Source of the DNA: Poecilobothrus nobilitatus
Taxonomy: Eukaryota; Arthropoda; Insecta; Diptera; Dolichopodidae
NCBI GenBank assembly: GCA_947095535.1
Contig: OX352773.1
Coordinates: 84,292,670 to 84,356,669 of the forward strand
Direction: 5' to 3'
Length of the DNA stretch: 64,000 nucleotides
Every line of letters starts with the position of its first letter. Within the stretch, counting starts at the first letter, position 1. The notes beneath the pieces are model-generated. The model ran no database searches, was not told the origin of the DNA, and saw nothing but the letters and a program-made list of their open reading frames with translations. Shown one piece after another: positions 44,819-56,230 of the stretch. The position numbers and the translations under genes are program-made.

Positions 44819-47800
44819 CATTCAGACATAATTAAAACTTTTATTTATTAGATGGAAAATAATTAAATTTCCAATCCATAAATATTTTAAATTCCATTGA
44901 AATTTATTATTAAGATTAGCACCTCAAACCGCATACCATTCCATTTAATAAACTGATCACTCTTTATAATTATGTACAATGTATTCAAAAATAATTTTAT
45001 GTATAGAAGGCAAATATTCTTGGTCATGATTACTTTTAATCTACAATCTGTATACAGAACCTATATATTATAATTTACAATCATCGTACAATCACTGCAT
45101 AAAATCCTCTACATAATATAGAATTTATAATCTGCAATTATCATTATTATCATCATGTTCTCCATTGTATAATGATATAAAATAATCAGATGTTCAACAG
45201 TAATTTAAATTCATTAACACTTCATTGATAATTATGGTTCATTTGAGAATGGTAAAGTAACATAGTAAACATGAATAATTTGGAGTAAACGTTTATTTAA
45301 GCGGTTTTTAGCGAAAATAAAATATAAAAACAGTTTTTTTTTTATATTTTCTATTTTAACTAAAAATTGCTTGTTTTAAATTTGTAAAACAATGGTGAAA
45401 GTGGTAAGTTAATTTAGAAAAATAGGTTGTTCTTCCACAATAAAAATAATTTACAGAAATTATCTTCCGTAAAGTAAAAACTGTAATAAAAATTCTATAC
45501 AAAAAAAACATTATATTTACCTATTTTAAGTACAAGTAAAAATATAAACAAAAAAGTTCGCGCAAATTAAAATTCATTTTGAATATTTCATTAAATTTGT
45601 TTCTCATTTTTTATTTCACTAGGGCCACAGTAATTATTATATAACTAACCCTAAATATATTTACATTTTACTCTAGGTTCTACGAATTTCATTTTGAAAA
45701 CATTTTCAATTTCACACGCACACACACACAATTTTAAAATGTCATATGTTTAATTCCTCTTTAAAATTTTCTTTCTTTAAAAATGAGAAAATTTTAATAA
45801 AATTTTTTAGGTGTTAAACAGTAGTGGATTACTTTACATGTTACAAAAACAATATCAGCTTTAGAATTTTTTAATTCTTTAGAGAAGATAAATATTGCAG
45901 AACGTTTTAAAAAAATAAGAAAATAGATAATCAAGAAAAATACTTCAATTCTGATGGTAAAAATGTGAATTGAGAAAAATCAAAGAACTTGAAAAATGTA
46001 AGGAAAAAAATTTTGGAATTTTTTACGTTTTCAAGATAAATGCACGTTACATTTCCAGAAATAGTATTAATGGTTACCATAAAAGAACTTAGGCTAGAAT
46101 ATACCTCCAGGATTTTTTTTTATTTTACTACAGTTTAAAAATTCACTAAACTAGCTTACCTATAGTAATTCTAAGCATCGAACCATTTGATATAGTTCAT
46201 ATTTCCTTCACGAAAACGAAATTAAATCAAAAATACCATTTATGTCTGATTTTACCAAAGAGTACATAAAGAAACATAGAGAAAACGGAAAAGAACTATT
46301 AATAAAGGATGGGAAAAAGCCCTTACACTTGGCTACCTCTTTATAATATGCAGTCAAGTAATACAGACAAACAAAAAATCATTAAAGGAAATATCAAACG
46401 AATTGAACAAAAAATGTTAGAAGAATTTCAAAGCACTAATTAAAAGACAGAACATATTGAACATAACATAGTATAACATATATTTAATCATTTGACACAA
46501 CACAAAATAATGAAATTTAATAATTTAAAGATAATCAAATTATTATTAACTAACACTTTAATTTATTTCATAGAATAATTTTTAACTTTGGTAGCTCTCA
46601 AATCTTCGCAAAATATATTGCCTATTTATCCGGCCAAAACATATTCTATTTAATATAATCCTCATATTGTACCATGTAACTGTTAAAACTTCTAAGATAA
46701 CTATACAACAGAATTTACAACAACTCAAACTTTACATAAGTTTATTTTTAGTAAAGTAAAAATATTATTAAATTTACATTAAAGTCAACATTCTAACGAT
46801 TTATTTAGATACTTATTTTATGTTATGCAAAATTATTTTTCTTCTCTCTCTTCCACTTAATTCTTTAATTTTAAGGTACATAAATTTTTATTTATTTTTT
46901 ACTTTTCTAAAACATACTTATGTATTTTTTTTTTCCTAAACACAAAATTTTATCCTTTTAACTAACATACATGGTTTACATATTGTTCTCTTAAAACACC
47001 TCTATCTCAAAGCTTTATCTACATCACTTTAAACGTCATTCTTCATACTTCAATAAATGAATTCATATGAAAAAAAATAAAATAGAAACATTTCAAACCA
47101 CATTTGCAAGGATTTCTACTAGGATGATGATGAAGTGTTAGAATCATAGAGAGAAATTATATCTAATTTTATTTGCTAATATATATTTAGTAAAAACAAC
47201 ATACATATGTATATATACATATATAGTTATATTAGATATACTTCAGCAGAATTTGGCGCCTTTTTTTTAATCTACCATATAACTGTATTTAAATTGTTAC
47301 ATTTTATGATTACTTTTACGTCTATTTTAATATACACATACATATACACATATTATTTACTGTTATTATTTTTTTGTACATAAATAATAATTAGAATCTT
47401 GTGAATTTCTTCAACCATTAAATAAAATATTCATAATAGACATATGATTTAATATTAGGTATACGTATATCTAGGTATGTATTATTATGTATACATATTA
47501 CATAATATTTTGTTGCGTAGGTTTGATTTAGCAGAGATTATTACATGGGAAATAACATGTATATGTTCGTATGTTTTTTTGTAGAAGATTCATTACAGTA
47601 CATTCAAATATAGAGTGTCCCGTCAATGTGTTGCTAAAACGATGGCAAGGATTGGAGATTTCAAAACAAGAAACTTAAAGTTATGGTAAGAGAAAGGAGT
47701 GGTAATCTAATCCTTTTTCGTATACGTGTATAAGAAAAATATTTTATGAAAAAACTACAGTTGTTTGTAAAAAATAATAAAATTATCACAATAATTTTAC

Positions 47801-48900
47801 AACTTATAATGATCAGTTTTTAGACGTTCTTTACACGAGCCTCCAAGACGAGAAATAGTATGATAATTTCATGCAATAAGTTCAGAAATAATTTTAGCTT
47901 TTGGTTTTTTAGAATAAAAAAGTAGAAATCAAACAAACAAAATATTAATTTCTAGCCTTGATAAAATTTAAGTTAAAGTTCTAAAGAAAATTAAATTCTT
48001 TTGAAGTGGAAATATTGCCCATTATATTTTGCCTTATTATAAATCAATCCTTTTATTTGAGGAGTTTCAAATTTAGTAAACACTCAAACGTGTTCAAGCG
48101 ACTTAAGTTTTAAAGCGTGATCATTCTTTAATTATGTTCTTTCTAATACTATCTATATAATATACATATAAAGTTCTTATGTTATGGTAACACTTTTAAA
48201 ATAACAGTATAATTAATATGAGGATTACGGAATGAGAATAACATGTGAGTAACAAGTAATATTGATAAGAATACGATAAAGAGCGAAATAATGATGTTTT
48301 TTTTTGTGTCTAGTATTTCCCAAATATGTGTTGAATATATGAGTATTTAACGGTTTGATAATCAGAGCACATTTTGTAATTTTCCTTTATTTGCTTGTTG
48401 CTGCGGTTTTTTTCTCTTTATTCTTTTATTTTTATTTTTTTTTATCTATGTTGATTTTTAAATTTGCTGATTATACTGTTGATGTTGGTGGTGTTGACGA
48501 TGAGTATTAAAATAAAAAATTAAGTTGCTGAAAGGAAAAAATATGTTAATACACATTTAGAGAAAATTTCTAAAAAATAAATAGAAATAATTTGAAAATT
48601 TGTTTTATTTTTTAGAAATAAGAAAGTCGAAATTAAAAAATTCAAATGCCTACAAGTAATTGCAAATTTGATTAGTTTAGTACTAAAATATTGTATATAA
48701 TAAATTTAAAGTAAATATTTAAAATTAGGTTTTCCAAACTTTAATTTTCCTTTGATATATAGAAAAAAAAAAAATAAATAACTGTGTTTGTAAGTATGGA
48801 TAAAAATTAAACATTTCTTGAACAAATTATGACAAACTTTAAACATTATTCTATAGAGTCAACTAGAAATAATTTTTAAACTGAAATTCATTTTGTTGTT
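44819..48900. other. Unannotated AT-rich stretch
   Basis: About 4 kb with no gene or element. It holds a (CA)n tract near 45716-45730, alternating AT/TATAC runs near 47200-47480, and a short plus-strand frame near 46200-46321 with a more protein-like composition than the rest (see findings). Confidence 0.5.
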
Positions 48901-48904
48901 TTGA

Positions 48905-49135
48905 TTCATTTTTAGCACATTTCCAAAAATTTTTTTGAAGAAATATGCTTATTAGTGTCACTCTGTTCGTCCGTCCGTTCGTCTGTTTAAAAATGTTAAC
49001 CATGGACAGGTCTCATAAAAAAAAAATTTTGTGGTGTGCTTTTTCATGTACCCCCATTCATTACGGAGCTACAGCCTGTATTCATGCTGAATCTTATATA
49101 CTCATCATTATGATGGTAATAAATATTTGACACTA
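48905..49135 (+). repeat. Dispersed repeat B fragment
   Basis: CACATTTCCAAAAATTTTTT, CACTCTGTTCGTCCGTCCGT, CATGGACAGGTCTCATAAAA, GTACCCCCATTCATTACGG and AGCTACAGCC. Same order as at 1.93 kb and 10.42 kb. The 61-codon frame through it is a by-product of the repeat. Confidence 0.55.
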
Positions 49136-49585
49136 GATTATTTTCCGCCACTTGTAGAGTTCTATTAAAATTATTACGTATTAATTTAATAACAAAATTA
49201 TCGACTCTTATTATGTTTGCATCTTTATATATTATACATCCTTGTTAGAATAAAAATGTTGAAAATTTGATTCTGGTTTTCTTGTGTTATTTATGCAGGC
49301 CCTAATGCATTTTCTCTCAAATTTTCTAATAAATTCCATTGTGCTAGCACTTATGTTAAAGAAAAATAGGAACGGCATATGCCATTATTGATCTTATAAG
49401 AGCTTGATATGAGATGATTTTAACTCTGGGACTTATCCGTCGTAAAACAGGTTTAGGCTTTGTTACTTTTATTTAATATGTGCTTTACATGGTCTTTGAA
49501 TTTTAAATGATGCTGAACTTGCACTCCTAAAATTCGATTATTTTGGTTTGTTTTAAAAAAGTTCTAGCATCTAATTTTTAAATCA
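49136..49585. other. Unannotated AT-rich stretch
   Basis: Nothing recognised. Confidence 0.45.
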
Positions 49586-49876
49586 TTTTATTTATTTATT
49601 TATATTAATATTACATACAGAAATGTAATGTAATATTATTGAACCGTCGGCTATCAAGGCCATTATAGGTTTTTATACTATTATTAAATTATATACTAAT
49701 ATTTTTGTTAGTTTTTGTTTTGTTTTTTTGTTTGTATTATATACTATATATTTACATTATATTTGGTCGTAAGGGGGGTATGTAAAGAAAAAAAGACTTA
49801 CGACCTGTGCAGGGATTGAACCCACACTCCTTCGATTAATACGCCACACGCCTACCCACTAGGCTACCGAAGCCCC
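49586..49876 (-). mobile_element. tRNA-headed SINE, family 2 (copy 2)
   Basis: Minus strand: GGGGCTTCGGTAGCCTAGTG, GGTAGGCGTGTGGCG, B-box-like GGGTTCAATCCC, hairpin arms GTCGTAAG and CCTTACGAC around a loop, CCAAATATAATGTAAATATA, CCTATAATGGCCTTGATAGC, GACGGTTCAATAATATTAC, then an AATAAATAAATAAA tail. It is close to the copy at 463-742. No unambiguous target-site duplication. Confidence 0.85.
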
Positions 49877-51765
49877 TTTGGAAATCTCTGTAGAATATAG
49901 GTTGAATAGTTCGAATAAATATTGCATACTTTCAGGGATTTAATATTTAAATATTTTCACTTCATTCATTTTTTAACTTCAAAAGAAATTGTTTTATGAT
50001 TTCATAAAATACTGTATCTATTTTAGTTATTCTACACGAGCTCTAAAACAATTATTTGTATGTAATTATGGTAATAATATAACATCTGATTTTTTTTCAA
50101 GATCGCAGAAGATTTGCTATGTTCATATATAATATATTTGATGTATGTACCTTCAGGTTAAATTTATTTCATGCATTCAGCATTTTTTAGGTTTACTATA
50201 GAATTAAAAAACACTTTCCCTACCATATTATTCCTATATATATCCTTATTCCTATATATACTATTTACTTTTATAAATATAACATTTTATAAACATATCA
50301 TATTGTATACTATTTCTTTAATATATATTATTATATATATTAATACAAACTGACAGTATGGTAACTATATTTTTATAGATCACAAATATTTGCTAAGAAT
50401 TGGATGACATTAATTGACAAGCAGGTACATTATTTTAATTTCGTTTTAATAAATCACATAGTACATGATAATATATTTAAGTCATCATAATTTGTAACAT
50501 TACAGCATATTATGCCACTTATCTTTCATTTTCTTGCGCAATGGATTCCAAGTTTAAGGCTTTAAATTTTGGTAAGTTATGGCTTATATAATATTACCAT
50601 TGAATACAGGTTTGGATAAAGTTTAGATTTGGGTTTTCAAGTAAAACATCTCTAAGCTTGTTACGTTCGCTTTCCTTTCCCCAAAATAAAAGTTTTCCTT
50701 AAAATAAATATTTGTAGAAACAAAACGCTTAGCTTTCTTATTTGAAGAAGTAGTTTTTCTCCTCATGTACTTTCAATCTCTTCAAAAAAAAACAAATCTA
50801 GGAAAAAATATTGGCGAAATTATTATCTATATTTGATATAAAGTTTTCACTGTTGGGTTTCAATATAATAAATAGTAAGCGATACATTATTAAACAGTAT
50901 CTTTATACCTTATAAAAGCATTTTGAGTGGAGACTAACATTAAATGTAATATCACAATATCAAAAGATTTATGTATTATTTTAATAAAGTTACTTTACCA
51001 AAGGATCCAACTAAGGACCGACTTTTCCTATTTCGACAATTCAATATTTTTAGATAGGACTGAAATATTTATTAATTTATTTTGTTGAAAACATTGGAGG
51101 GATACTAAAGTTTCGTCTTTAAAGGATGTTTTACTCTTATAAGGTCTTATAAATTTTCTATAATTAATATAAAAATAACAGATTTTACTATTATACTACT
51201 ACTACTGTTTTATTAAGTTATTTAATAATCTTTGCGTTATTTTTTCTTTAATTTAAAAAAGAAAATTTGATTTTTGTGCGTGGTCTATTACCATCTTGAT
51301 GCTTAAAAATAACAATATGTTTGGTTTCTTCGAAATATTTAATATTAAATAAATTTTCTTAATTATAGTCTTGATTCCTGAACACAATAATACTGTACCC
51401 AAAAGATTTGTTGTCGTTTTCTTAGAAAAAAAGATTTCAATAAAATACCCTTTTTTTAAAAAAAAAGCTAAGAAAAATCCATAAATACCACACAAAAAAA
51501 AAGGCAAAAAAATTAATTTCTAAAGATTGAATCCCGATTTTTCTACAGAATTTTTCTTTTAAAGAGAACCCTTACAAAAAGAAAAAAGTACAAATAATAC
51601 ACATATTTTAATCCTTATTTTTAATATTTTTGATTAGAATAAAATCCATAAAAGTGAAAAAAAAGAATTATCAAAACTAAAAGTATTATTTTATTATTAA
51701 AAAATACTTTAATTGGATAAATAGACTTTTAGACTTTTAGGGAACGAAAAGAAACATATCCAAAT
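49877..51765. other. Unannotated AT-rich stretch
   Basis: Two short frames (60 codons at 50171, 84 codons minus at 51253-51507) are rich in Phe/Ile/Lys without known features. Nothing supported. Confidence 0.5.
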
Positions 51766-51776
51766 AAATTTAAATA

Positions 51777-51971
51777 GGGGCCTCGGTGGCCTAGTGGCTA
51801 AGAGCGTATAAAATACATATGCTGTAAACACCAAGGGAGTGTGGGTTCGAACCCCACACACGTCGTAAGAGTTATTCCCCTTACCACATTTACAGCCACA
51901 CCTAAACAGGAAAGGCTGTGTAATTTCCTGTCCACATTTATGTGGCAGAGAAGTGCATTAAAAGACACAAA
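51777..51971 (+). mobile_element. tRNA-headed SINE, family 1 (copy 4, best preserved head)
   Basis: GGGGCCTCGG, A box TGGCCTAGTGG (51787-51797), then a T-arm with 5-bp stem GTGGG/CCCAC and loop TTCGAAC enclosing the B box GGTTCGAACCC (51844-51854). This is a clear RNA polymerase III internal promoter from a tRNA ancestor. Next come the hairpin GTCGTAAG..CTTACCAC (one arm base changed), CAGCCACACCTAAACAGG, GGCTGTG, GTCCACATTTATGTGGCAG, GCATTA and a short A-rich tail. Exact 11-bp target-site duplication AAATTTAAATA at 51766-51776 and 51972-51982. Confidence 0.93.
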
Positions 51972-51982
51972 AAATTTAAATA

Positions 51983-54130
51983 TTAGAAGTATTTCTTTTT
52001 CGATTTTAAAAGTATTAATTCTCGTTTACTTTTTTAATAAAAATAAAGGAAAACCAATAAACACTCTTAACACGAAACCGTTCAATTTTTACTTCTATAA
52101 AGTTATTTTATTTTTATTGAAATAGTATTATATTGTAAATAGAAAAATTCAATGAAAAAATAAAATAAGCAACTGCTAGTACCATATCATTCATTGCTAT
52201 TCTTTACATTTTTTTTAATTTTCCTGATAAAAAATAAGCTTATCCTAAACAGAATAAAGGAAAGATATGACAATCGACAAAAAAAGGACCAGAAAATATT
52301 TGAAACAAACAAAAAATCACTAAAACACAAAGTGATAGTCACTCAATAATGGTTTTCTTTTTTTTTTTGTCATTTTCTCAAAGGATTTCAAAACAACACA
52401 GAGATAAATCAACCTGTTTATATCCTTTTTCTTTTAAGACTTTAATATCCATATTATATGTATATATTTTTTCTAATAAGATTTTAAAAAAGGATTAACA
52501 CCATGATAACTTTCTATCGTGAAGCTGCCTTTGCCTTCTTCACCGCTATATTATATAAAAAATGTACTGAAGTTTTTATTCCTTTTGTTTTTGTCCTTGT
52601 TTTCGTTTTTTATTTCTGTTAATTTTTTAGTTTAAATGCTTCTTCTTTTCGGTAAAACATTAAAGTAACTTTTGTGATCACAACATTTGCCAGAAAAATG
52701 AAATCAAAAATTCAAAATACAAAAATGATTAATACGAAAAATTCAAAAACACATAATCCCGAAATTATAAATTCCTAAAATTATAAAATCAAGGAAAACA
52801 AAAGGTAGGTATTATAAGATCGAGAAAAAATAATTAATGAATTTTATTAAAAATCTAATCTATGATTGAAAATTAATGTTTGTATGAATAATTATGTACC
52901 AACAGTTTTCTATTGATGGAAATATTTATTAGACTATTACAATTATTATTTAATATACGATTTAAGTCTATTAATGCAGATAACATTTTTAAAAATTAAT
53001 ACATTAATACAGAATGTGAAAGAAACATTCGGATATGGCTTTATAATCAAATATAAACTCAAAATTATGAACAAGAGTAAGTTTAATAGAATTTTGAATT
53101 CTAATTCAAAATCATGGTTAATTTGTTTATGATACACCGTTTTGTTTAAAAGTTGTCCTGAAATAAGTCTTGAGAATTTTATAAACAGACATATTTATTT
53201 TTAGTTTTTATTTTGCCAAAAATTTTTTTTTTTTTTTAGATTTTGTTTTTCTAACAAATGTTCAATATGACCCACCCAAATTTTTTAGATTTTGTTTTAC
53301 TGAGTTACGTTCCCCGGATTACAATTTCCTAGGTTTTTTTTCTCTATTTCATAGCCAATTCCAACTTTGTCAAGGAAAATGAAATATGAATAAAATAAAT
53401 ATGTAAAATTAAGTATAAATTTCAAACTAAGAAAACTGAAAAAAATTTAAAATTGTATCACTTTGTTTAGTATGTAAAATGATTTTTAGTAAAAATTGAA
53501 AAGAAATTTTTAAAAAATCAATTTCATCCATATTAACCCCAGTACTTACTTTATATTCATTCGGATTCATACTATTATCCATACTATTATCCATATAATT
53601 TAAATATTTAGATCCACATAAATTTAATTTTAAGAATGTGAATAAAATTTGAAAAGTCTATCAATTGTGATATTAAGTAATATGTATTAAGAGGCTCACA
53701 TTTTAGTACTACAAAATAAGTTTTTAAAGCTTCAAATGGACCAAGTATATACATACTTTTTATACAAAGTTACTATTATAACGTTTTTATTTTGTGCTAG
53801 TAAAAATTTTGTTAGTAAGTGGACGTTTGTTTTCGTTTTTGAAATACATATTTGCAAATTCATATTATTTTAAAGTTTTATTGTTTGAGATTATTGTTAC
53901 CTACTATTGATGAGTCAATGAGTGGTACTACTATTGGTTTCATTTAGAGCACGGTGCAAATCTAGATAGTATATTCTTAATAAACGAACAAAATACGGCA
54001 AAGTTCTGGGTATTGATTGATTCTGCTTCTTGGTACATAGGAAAAATTCGGTCATACTCGGAAAATTCAATCAGATACATTCGAAAAACAATAGTGTAAA
54101 TATGAGGTTTAATATATTGAAATTGTGTTT
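51983..54130. other. Unannotated AT-rich stretch
   Basis: No gene or element recognised. Confidence 0.5.
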
Positions 54131-54266
54131 GTCTCTTGTGTTTGTTTTGTTTTACATATAAAATTTTTACAAATTTACAAAATTTTGCAAATTTTAGTGT
54201 CTCTTGTGTTTGTTTTGTTTTACATATAAAATTTTTACAAATTTACAAAATTTTGCAAATTTTAGT
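54131..54266. repeat. Perfect tandem duplication, 68 bp x 2
   Basis: Unit starts GTCTCTTGTGTTTG and ends AAATTTTAGT; copy 1 is 54131-54198 and copy 2 is 54199-54266 with no mismatch, so the duplication is very recent. The following 54280-54385 includes a repeat-B-like CCTTTAAAAACATTTGATTT. Confidence 0.95.
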
Positions 54267-54429
54267 GCAAGTCACGATAAACTAAACTGTTTTTATTGTC
54301 TATTGCAAAATTTTTTATTGTCTTTTGCCCCTTTAAAAACATTTGATTTTACATTCTATCTTATAGTTTTTATGTAATTTCAAAACTACAAGACTTGCTG
54401 TCTGACCTTCTTAGATCAAATATTTGTAG

Positions 54430-55567
54430 AGAATGAACATCTAGGCAACTGACAGGACAAAGAATTACAAAAAGTGAAATAGAAAAGGCCGTCCAATCAT
54501 CGAAATATAACAAAGCATAGGTTCTGATGAAATTCCTGCAGAACTTATAAAACTTATTGATGACAATAACATTGTTCTATTTGAGATAAAATTCAACAAT
54601 ATGTATAATACCGGTATATTCCTAATGAATGGCTGAAGAGTACTTTTATTGCTTTACCGAAGAAGAATAACGCAAGAAAATATAACGAACATAGATTAAT
54701 TAGTCTCTCGAACCATACTCTCAACATTTTCTTAAAAATACTTCTTAATCGATTGTATAAAAAACTGGAAGAAGCCATGGGAAAAACTCAATTTGGATTT
54801 TGAGAAGCTATGGGGAATGCAATGAACGTGAAATTTTATTTGGCATCCAATTAATATACTTCGAACAATGAATATTGACGAAAAGGATATTATGTGTATT
54901 AAAAATTTGTATTGCAATCAAACAGCAAACGTCAAATTCGAAGGTGTAAGTACAGAAGATCTTGAAATACATAGAGGCGTGCGACAAGGATGTATTCTGC
55001 CGCCACTGCTTTTTAACATTCAATCAGAAATTATATTTCAAGATTCAATTGCTGATGTAAACGGGTTATTAATTAACAACATTCGATATGCCGACGATAC
55101 AACATTGTTAGTCGATAATTTATAGATGATGTATAAGATGTATTCTGTTGCCACTGCTTTTTAACATCCAATCAGAAATTATATTTCAAGATTCAATTGC
55201 TGATGTAAACGGATTATTTATTAACAACATTCGATATGCCGACGATACAACACTGTTAGCCGATAATTTAGATGATTTGCAATACCTAATGAATATGGTT
55301 AATTAACAGAGTAAAGAATTTGGTCTCAATATCAATACTACAAAAACAAAATTTATGATTATTACCATAAGAAATATAGCCTACAATAACGCAAACATCA
55401 CTGTAGATAACAAAGCGATAGAACGTGTAATCAGTTTTACATATATGGGCTCCTGGTTACATGAACACTGGAATTCTGATAAGGGAGTCAAATGCAGAAT
55501 AGAAATCGCCTGAAATGCTTTTTATAAGTACAGAAAAATATTAAATAATTGTGATGTAATAATAAAT
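54430..55567 (+). pseudogene. RTE-type LINE reverse-transcriptase remnant
   Basis: RT remains in several frames: ITKSEIEKAVQSSKYNKA, GSDEIPAELIKLIDD, a fingers part (FNNMYNTG, then KIFLK-like residues), TQFGF at about 54790. The catalytic FIDYEKAFD segment is absent. Then MNIDEKDIMCIKNLYCNQTA, VRQGCILPPLLF, NNIRYADDT (YADD box) and FGLNINTTKTKFMII, YMGSWLHEH, KCRIEIA and RKILNNCDVIINI, where the frame is interrupted near 55567 by unrelated sequence. IRYADDT and RIEIA..AF are RTE-lineage features. A 148-bp segment is duplicated inside it. Degenerate and inactive. Confidence 0.8.
54989..55284. repeat. Tandem duplication, 148-bp period, inside the RTE remnant
   Basis: GATGTATTCTG...GACGATACAACA...GATAATTTA occurs at 54989-55136 and again at 55137-55284, with about seven substitutions and a 2-bp indel. 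The duplicated block spans the RQGC..YADD part of the RT, so the remnant carries two YADD boxes. The divergence shows it is older than the 68-bp duplication upstream. Confidence 0.93.
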
Positions 55568-56230
55568 ATAGGGTGTGTTTGAAAATTTCACATGAATAGT
55601 GATATTTTTTTTGAAAGTTGAGATTTTTGGTTTTTCAATTCCCACTTTTAACTGCAATATCTCAGAAACGACAGTACCAATACAAGATGTGTATTAACGA
55701 TAGTATTATGCTCTACAATATTGTAGAAAATGGTTCCAGTTTATTGTCTTACGAAAAAAATACAACGGTTTAATTAAAATAGCACCACATGTTAAGAATA
55801 TTTCGTAAAGCATTTTTGGCCACTAGATGGTGGCATCGGTACTAATGGCATATATATTCGGAAACCTGGAGATATAAAGTATAGTTATATGATGACGTCA
55901 TCTAAATTCATGATAACCCCTCTGAGGAATTACTACCAAAATTATTATGAACAAGGAACAATTGAACATTCTTACAAAATTTATGTTGGAAAACAAAAAC
56001 TTAGCTAGCGGTATTTTGAAAGATATAGCGAGTTACGGAAAAACAAATTGCTATAGTTGCAACTAACCACTGATTTAAATGAGGGCTGGACCACCAGCTA
56101 AGCAAAAATATAAGTGGAAAAAATGAGTTTTTATTTAGTTATATTAGGAATTAAATATAAACATTTTTTAGTGCTGGAGTGACCAGAAATATAAAATTAA
56201 AACAAATTAAAATACAAATAATTAAATAAA
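55568..56230. repeat. Unclassified sequence interrupting the RTE remnant
   Basis: Begins GGGTGTGTTTGAAAATTTCA at the point where RTE coding stops. It contains AATATCTCAGAAACGACAGT and GGCCACTAGATGGTGGCATC, less AT-rich than the surroundings, and ends near ACAGGGGGTGGTCCC. Probably another inserted repeat; no second copy in this window, so its class and ends are uncertain. Confidence 0.35.

Noticed and set aside
50171..50353. 60-codon hydrophobic ORF as a membrane peptide
   Set aside because: Ile/Tyr/Phe-rich frame in TATA-type low-complexity DNA; chance is the better explanation.
51777..51860. A genuine tRNA gene at the head of the SINE
   Set aside because: A and B boxes and a T-arm are present, but the acceptor and anticodon regions do not fold into a proper cloverleaf, and the sequence continues into a repeated body flanked by target-site duplications.
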